This document shows, piece after piece, positions 58,801-64,000 of a stretch of 64,000 bases of DNA. This DNA is from Steinernema hermaphroditum (Eukaryota > Nematoda > Chromadorea > Rhabditida > Steinernematidae): the NCBI GenBank assembly GCA_030435675.1, contig CM059625.1:12958001-13022000 (forward strand), read 5' to 3'. The notes under the pieces are model-generated. The model made no database searches. It was not told the origin of the DNA and saw only the letters and a list, made by a program, of their open reading frames with translations. A program made the position numbers and the translations under genes. Positions within the stretch are counted from its first letter, which is position 1. Every line of letters begins with the position of its first letter.

Positions 58801-58935
58801 GCAGGAGAGCACCAGGAATGGGGAGTGATAAAAGCGACTGCCACCGAAGAAAAAGAACTATCTAAACTCGAGGGACTCAACGAGGACACCGAGGAAATCG
58901 AGGAATGCCCATATGCCGATGTTGTCTCCAGTTGA
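55815..58935 (+). CDS. SLC17-like major facilitator transporter
   Basis: Ten exons: 55815-55845, 55892-56121, 56169-56402, 56450-56627, 56852-56985, 57033-57185, 57237-57369, 58111-58355, 58400-58487, 58805-58935; 518 residues, consistent phases. The order is as in the SLC17 anion/phosphate family: TM1 followed by YMRTNLGITMTCMVN, a glycosylatable Asn/Ser loop, GTLIWNSGVQALLFSGTFWG, the MFS signature PAGYLADRTSP, GLGEGILIPAINTLVTRWFP, AAAFGNPVAA, PWRAMVTSLPLWSLFACQYA, and the last TM before FGSGEHQEW. Transport is expected to be Na+- or H+-coupled for organic anions or phosphate; the substrate cannot be read from sequence. Intron 7 (57370-58110) is long and contains a short hairpin sequence (GTGCGTGGTACGCAC) near 57680. 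Confidence 0.9.
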
Positions 58936-59198
58936 ATGTAGCATTTCCGTTATCTATCTCTCTTTTATTATCTCAGACCTTTGATTTACTTCTCACTTTC
59001 GCTATACCGAGTGATCTTTCTCTGTGATACGCAATAAGTTGCTGCGACTAGTCCAATGAACAGGGTACTTCTCATATTGTGTTGTGCAATACTGTAAATA
59101 TGACAATATCATATCATTCTCCAAAGGCTTTATTTCAATCGTTTGTTTACATGTTTCGTTATTCGTAATGTACATGTCACTATAGTAAAACATAGTGT

Positions 59199-60872
59199 TC
59201 ACGGGCAGTACTTCCCAGCATCACATGTTCTTCGTTGGCAAAAGTAACGACCGATCATTTTTAGTTCATCCTCATTAAGCCAACAGTAATCATTTCCATC
59301 TAAAGGACGCTTAGCTGACATGGCTCTTGGACACTTGGTTACCTCGGGACATAACGCTCAGGACAGATCTGCCATGCGAGATGTTCGGAAAGCCAGGACA
59401 CCAACTTGATTGGAAGGCCGACGACTAAAGTTTTCAAAAATGTTTACTGTAACGCTACTTAATCCGCTACGTACCAAAACTCCAAATCCACCATCCCAAA
59501 GATAGTTTTCGTAGAAATTATCGTAACGGAGGCCCACATGAAGTTTGTAGAACGAATTAGGGTACTCGTCGGTCTGGTTCAGATAGGTCTTCACCTGTTC
59601 GAGATACTTTGCGTCAAGGTGAGCCATCAGATATCCGCCACGATTCTCGCAGGAGCGTTTCGCTGCCCACCAATTGGCTTCGATGTTACCGTAGAGGAAA
59701 CACTGACCGAGAGGCTTTGTGCCGTTCCTGAACTGTTCCCATCCATGTGGACAGTAACAATTCGCTAAGTTACTTATTAAAGTTTTGAGTGTTGGCTTGT
59801 ATCTTACTTTCACATAAAGCTCTTTTGAGGTCATCGAAGAGTGACGGGTCGTTTGAAGTCAGATTCATTCCAGGTGACGCGATTTGACCGAGACGCTTGG
59901 CGAGCGGTCCTTCATTGTCCTCAAGGAACGCCACTGTGATCACAGTTATACCGCTTTCTTGAAGCTGCTTTGTTATTTCGTATGAACTGTCTTGTTCGCT
60001 AAAACGTGAAGTGTGATGTTCATCGCTGATAACGATTACACGATTGTACGATCGTGCGCCTCATTGGCTCAGGGGCAGAGCGTCTGTCTAGTAAACAGAA
60101 GGTCGCTGGTTCGATTCCAGCATGAGGCATTCTTTTACATTGGATCTTTATAACACATTTGCTGTCAGTCCTTATGATTCAATAGCGAAATTCAATGCGA
60201 AAAGTTTGAAGACAGAGATTTTGTAGAAATTTAGATTTATATCTTTGTGACTATACGATCTATGGTCTGTTTCGTCACAAAAATTCGTTAATCTTAGCAT
60301 CGTATTACGACGACTTACCTCAGAGCGGTGCCGTAGATGATGATGGCCTTCTTCGCGTTGGTTCTTTTAGACTTTCCGAGCTCTTTTGCCGCCACTCTCA
60401 TAGCTTCGCCGACGTTCAGATTTCCACTTCCTGAGTATTTCATGTTGACGATGCTCTTTGTGAGAAGGTTGGCATTCTGTGGCTGAGTTATTTGCCTCAC
60501 TACAGTCGGCTCGTTGGAATAGCTAACAACTGTGAAATGAGAGTTTCTATTGCTGTCCGAAATGTTCATAAAACTGATTAATGTGGCAAGGTGCGCTTTG
60601 ACCTAAATTTCGATTCTTTTGGCGGCGTTGCATTGGGATCTCAACCTCCTCCAGTCCAAATTCTGTCATGCTATTGGAATTGTCGATAAGGAGAGCAACA
60701 TCTAGCCAGACACCCTTCCAAGAGCAGTCGCAATCGAAAGAGTTCCTTTTAGGGCCGTCGTCAGAACACGTTGCATCTGTAAAACATTTATCTCTAGACA
60801 ACGCTGCAGGATACACAAAATACCAACAAAGTCAACAAAAAGAAGGAACAAAAGGAGTTGTACAGTCCACAT
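59199..60872 (-). CDS. Secreted vWA plus C-type lectin domain protein
   Basis: Seven exons: 60872-60824, 60776-60646, 60602-60319, 59998-59808, 59764-59475, 59424-59343, 59299-59199; 375 residues. A signal peptide (MWTVQLLLFLLFVDFV) leads to a vWA domain at about 39-215 with the metal-ion site DNSNS at 48-52, then a C-type lectin domain from about residue 220 (CYCPHGWEQF, GQCFLYG, SWCPGFPN, DGNDYCWLNEDELK, YFCQRRTCDAGKYCP end). This vWA-CLECT order is common in the expanded nematode clec family, whose members are often gut-secreted and pathogen-induced. The intron 60318-59999 carries a tRNA gene on the opposite strand. The lectin domain lacks an obvious EPN/QPD sugar-binding triplet. Confidence 0.85.
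60058..60129 (+). tRNA. tRNA-Thr (anticodon AGT)
   Basis: The cloverleaf is complete by eye: acceptor stem GCCTCAT pairs with ATGAGGC followed by discriminator A; D arm around TTGGCTCAGGGGCAGAGCG; anticodon stem TCTGT/ACAGA with loop CTAGTAA, anticodon AGT at 60090-60092; T arm GCTGG-TTCGATT-CCAGC. It has no intron. It lies antisense within an intron of the vWA/lectin gene. Confidence 0.95.
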
Positions 60873-61079
60873 AACGGCGGAGGCAGTCTTTGATGGTACT
60901 GATAGGGAAGCGTCTCAAGCAGTCGAAATGAGCTTTAACCACAAAATAAGCGGTTTAGTCGGGCGAATGCCAAACAATGAACACAATGATTATAAACGTG
61001 AAAGACTTTATTATCATATTGCAATGGCAGAAGGTTCTTCTCGTTGTTCTCTATAAGAATCTGTTGAAGTGCAAGCAGT

Positions 61080-61566
61080 TTACTTCCTGCCCGGAGTAGA
61101 GGTGTCCGCTACTATGCAGAACAAGTTCTGGATGACGATGGTTTGGGAAGAGTTGCCAGTTACGGTCCAGGCACGGTTCGCATTGCAAGTGGCCTGAGCG
61201 GACACCTGATTGAGACCTTGTGCCAAGAACGTGTTGTTGTTGAGAACGATGGCTGCGGTCAAATTGATCTGAGGGACTGGATTGAAGCAAGTCATTGTAG
61301 CTTGGGTGTGGCAGGCTGGGTTGTTGTATGTGAAGTTCATCACCCCATCGGCAAACTGATCGCTGATGGTCTGGTTGAGGTTTCCACAACAAACTGCTGA
61401 AATTGCTGATTTCAAACATGACTGAAAAACATCTATTACAGGAAGAAGGTGTGGTGGTGGTCGGTGGAGGGGTAGGCTGAGTCGGCATGCAGCAACTGAC
61501 TTGGTTAATGAAGACGATGCTGGCCACAATTATGCTCCACCGCAGAGTCTGGAAGTTTTGTTGCAT
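61080..61566 (-). CDS. Small secreted C6-domain protein
   Basis: Two exons, 61566-61440 and 61396-61080, 147 residues. A hydrophobic signal (LRWSIIVASIVFINQVSC) and a Pro/Thr-rich linker (PTQPTPPPTTTTP) precede a domain with VCCGNLNQTI, ACHTQATMTCFNP, INLTAAIVLNNN, AQATCNANRAWTVTG and IQNLFCIVADT. This six-cysteine pattern matches the nematode C6 domain (formerly DUF281), found in secreted or surface proteins of unknown function. The intron acceptor at CAATTTCAG|CAG is chosen because the nearer AG would leave an 18-bp intron. It is on the same strand as the neighbouring secreted lectin gene. Confidence 0.75.
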
Positions 61567-63451
61567 TCAGGATCAGAAGATCTTGGACTTACACTGCAAT
61601 AGATGACGTGAAGCCTCAGTCGAATCCACGAGCACAGCATCAGACAGCATCCAGACGATTTCATTGACTAGTTGAATAGTCTGGAGGGGAAGTTCTGAGA
61701 TCCTCTACCTAAAGACAGTAACAAGACCCCAGCCAGGTTCCAGTCAAAATAGGTTACGGCGGGCCTTAAGCGGATTTCACCCTCGGTAGGTGTGGCGTAA
61801 TCCGCCGCGCGGTAATCGAAGTACTCGTTGCGTATGTGACTACCACTCTCAAATTTGAATGTTTCTTCGAAAATGACCTCTCACCAGGTGTTCAACTTTC
61901 GCTTCCGATGCAGAAAGCGGCACGAGCGCGCACATCTTTGTTGGATATGCAAGATTCCGCTGAACTGCCAGTGTAATGAGTTTTTTACAGCCGTTTTTGT
62001 CACCAAAACGTCGAGATTTCTGCGTTGAGGAAAGCGGCAGGTGGCGAAAAAAATTGTTTACTAGGATAAACATTCCATCATAGGCAGAGTCCTGTTTCTC
62101 ACGTTCTCATCCGATTTGAAACGGAGTTATCACGGCGGAAATCAAGGTGGACTTAGAAAGTAAAGGGAGGAAAAAAGAATAGACAGCGAATTAGCAGAAA
62201 CGAGCAGTACCGAATTAGGCGTATTCAACGATGTTAAATAGTGTGAAATGTGCATAGCTGAGATGTCCCATGTCCTTTCCGATGAAAGTGCGAGTGCCTT
62301 TCGGTGTCAGACGCTCCACTTCAGGTCGCGCACTTTGGCTAAATCAGCTGCCGCACCTCGATTAATGCACTAATAGATCAGCAATTCACTGATTTTCAGA
62401 AACATATGCTTGATTCACAAAAAAACCTTTGTCACTGGATAACCAATGAAGAAAGCCTGATGATCAAGGTTTCAGTTTTTGAGAAAAGATCAAACACAGT
62501 TACAGGACTAAAAAGTCATAAGGTGAGTTTTGGCAATACGGATTTTCTGCATTCTGTCGTGCAAGCCTAAGTGGCTCATGGGAAGATCGTCTGTCCGGAA
62601 GGTCGCCGATTCGGTTCCAGCATGACTTTTTTCGCTGGTTCAATTTCAGTCTACTTTTTCCAATCAACGGTCTTTATATCACTCTTCGTTTCTGCAAAGA
62701 TTCTGGACAATAGTTTTGCGTTCGAAACACTGATGAAGATTGACCGTTAAGCGTTCGCAAAATGCACCCATCGCAGACGGACCTTTCATTGCGACACTCA
62801 TCACCGAGGGATTATGTCGCGATTCCGTGCCACTTTCGCCCAACGACTGTTTCAAATCGTTCTTCAGCGTTCGAACGCCTTAAACGGCGTTATACGACCG
62901 GATTAAGCAGCAACAATGCATCCAAGGAGCATTTATCTTTTTAGACGAAGTTGGCAAAGAGAACGTGACCCTAGGACGGTTAAAAAAGAAGAAATTGATC
63001 CCGTGACACACTTCTCTTACACCTCAAAGCTTTGGGTTAAAGGTATCGGAAAAAAGATGGACAGTGGCAAACCTACGACATTTATGAGCTTAGCAAGTGA
63101 ACATAGCGAGCCTTGTGTTCATTTTTCAGGCGTTATAACGTGTATTGTTTGAGGACGCCTCATTTCCAAAAGCCCACACTTCATTTATCCCAGAGCCCAC
63201 CTGAATTCAAACACATTTTTAAGACCTCGCATTGCTCCAAAAGAACAGATTGTTTCCGCTTGTTATGCATAGCTCAACTCCAATAAAATTTGTTGAAGTT
63301 ACATAAAGCGAGGTTCAGAACCGGAAATACACAATCAGATTAGCGCAGTCAAAAGTGAAATCGGATCTGCGCGACTTGTTCACGTGTTCAGGCGGTGCGT
63401 CCTGATCAGCGTGTTGTCGATCGGCTGCTAGCCCGGTTGCTCAGGCTCGTC
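61567..63451. other. Intergenic region with a tRNA relic
   Basis: 1.9 kb with no supported protein gene. It contains the tRNA pseudogene at 62565-62627. An acceptor (CGTGTTCAG) at about 63383-63391, 61 bases before the bestrophin start codon, marks that gene's 5' UTR. Confidence 0.5.
62565..62627 (+). pseudogene. Degenerate tRNA-Thr relic
   Basis: About 63 bases clearly related to the tRNA-Thr at 60058-60129 (GTGGCTCA, then GTCTGTC, GAAGGTCGC, TTCCAGCATGA), but missing the second half of the anticodon arm. Mismatches occur in the acceptor stem and T stem, and no cloverleaf can form. The following TTTTTT would be a polymerase III stop. Confidence 0.8.
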
Positions 63452-63812
63452 ATGACTGTCACTTACACTGGCGATGTGGCCAACGCCAACATCAAGGCCT
63501 TCCTCAAAACTATATTCCGATGGAAAGGAAGTGTTTGGAAAGCGGTCTACATGGAACTTCTTATTTGGTCGGCTTCTTATGCAATTCTGAGTATAATCTA
63601 CAGAAATGCCTTGAATGAAGGCCAGCGAGAGTAAGACTCTTTCAACACTACGTGTTCTGATTTTGTTGACGTTTTGGTCTTTTTGAAAAAGTGGCGTTGT
63701 TTTGCTACAAGTATGGCGACTTCATTCCACTGACATTTATGCTCGGCTTTTACGTTAATCTCGTTGTTCAACGCTGGATGAAGATGTTCCACAATCTCGG
63801 ATGGATCGACGA
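63452..63812 (+). CDS. Bestrophin family chloride channel, 5' part (cut by window end)
   Basis: Exon 1, 63452-63630, encodes the bestrophin N-terminus: MTVTYTGDVANANIKAFLK, FRWKGSVWKAVYMELLIW, IIYRNALNEGQRE. A second block ending at the donor at 63813 encodes FEKVALFCYKYGDFIPLTFM and LGFYVNLVVQRWMKMF, the conserved pore-lining region of the family. Bestrophins are Ca2+-activated Cl- channels of the plasma membrane, greatly expanded in nematodes. Joining the two blocks in frame requires an intron end at GG (63676-63677). The only AG acceptor available (63690-63691) shifts the frame. The remaining exons lie outside the window. Confidence 0.75.
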
Positions 63813-64000
63813 GTAAGTCGTGTTACTTCCAATTACTTCAACGCGTTATTTCCTTAAAATACTTCTTAGGTCGAGTCGAAAGTTCCCGGGAACTTTTCCT
63901 CACTCATTTGTTATGTATTGTATACCGCTTTGTAGTGAAATTAGCGCTCTTGCTTACACGCTATTTACATTGGTCGCTGTTATGTAAATTTTAAAGCTAA

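Overview
This window is nuclear DNA from a nematode. The genes are split by many very short introns (about 40-50 bp) with GT...AG ends, and several families are nematode-specific or nematode-expanded: ground-like domain proteins, Clc-like (claudin-type) tetraspan proteins, a C6-domain secreted protein, a vWA plus C-type-lectin protein and a bestrophin. I see no bacterial-style operons. The species cannot be named from sequence alone. Exon models below were built by hand from reading frame, splice phase and family similarity.

Layout. 1.8-5.1 kb: a ZMIZ-type SP-RING protein (+). 7.1-12.8 kb: a cluster of four ground-like genes; two are almost identical copies in the arms of a large inverted repeat (8214-8980 and 12067-12842), with a third paralog between the arms. 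13.3-19.3 kb: two tandem Clc-like genes (-), one with a roughly 500-residue cytoplasmic tail ending in a PDZ-binding motif. 22.6-23.4 kb: PXMP4 (+). 26.1-26.6 kb: a small secreted Asn/Tyr/Gly-rich protein (-). 30.0-33.6 kb: glucose-6-phosphate dehydrogenase and prefoldin subunit 4 (both -). 35.0-37.0 kb: UDP-galactopyranose mutase (+). 37.2-38.1 kb: a secreted precursor with many dibasic sites (-).

38.7-39.7 kb: a foldback-type mobile element whose inverted ends are minisatellite arrays, flanked by a 9-bp direct repeat and holding a decayed membrane-protein gene fragment. 42.0-48.2 kb: an FRMD4-type FERM/CUPID scaffold gene (+) with a phase-neutral exon inside its FERM domain. 48.5-49.2 kb: a small coiled-coil gene of unknown role (-). 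50.1-51.9 kb: a RING-finger protein (-). 55.8-58.9 kb: an SLC17-like MFS transporter (+). 59.2-60.9 kb: a secreted vWA/C-type lectin protein (-) with a tRNA-Thr gene antisense in one intron. 61.1-61.6 kb: a C6-domain secreted protein (-). 62.6 kb: a tRNA relic. 63.5 kb to the window end: the start of a bestrophin (+).

Functionally the window mixes housekeeping metabolism (G6PD for NADPH, UDP-galactopyranose mutase for galactofuranose glycans, PXMP4 in peroxisomes, prefoldin for tubulin/actin folding), junction or polarity scaffolds (Clc-like, FRMD4) and secreted surface or defence-type proteins (ground-like, C6, lectin, dibasic precursor). The long spaces between genes show no convincing conserved coding sequence.
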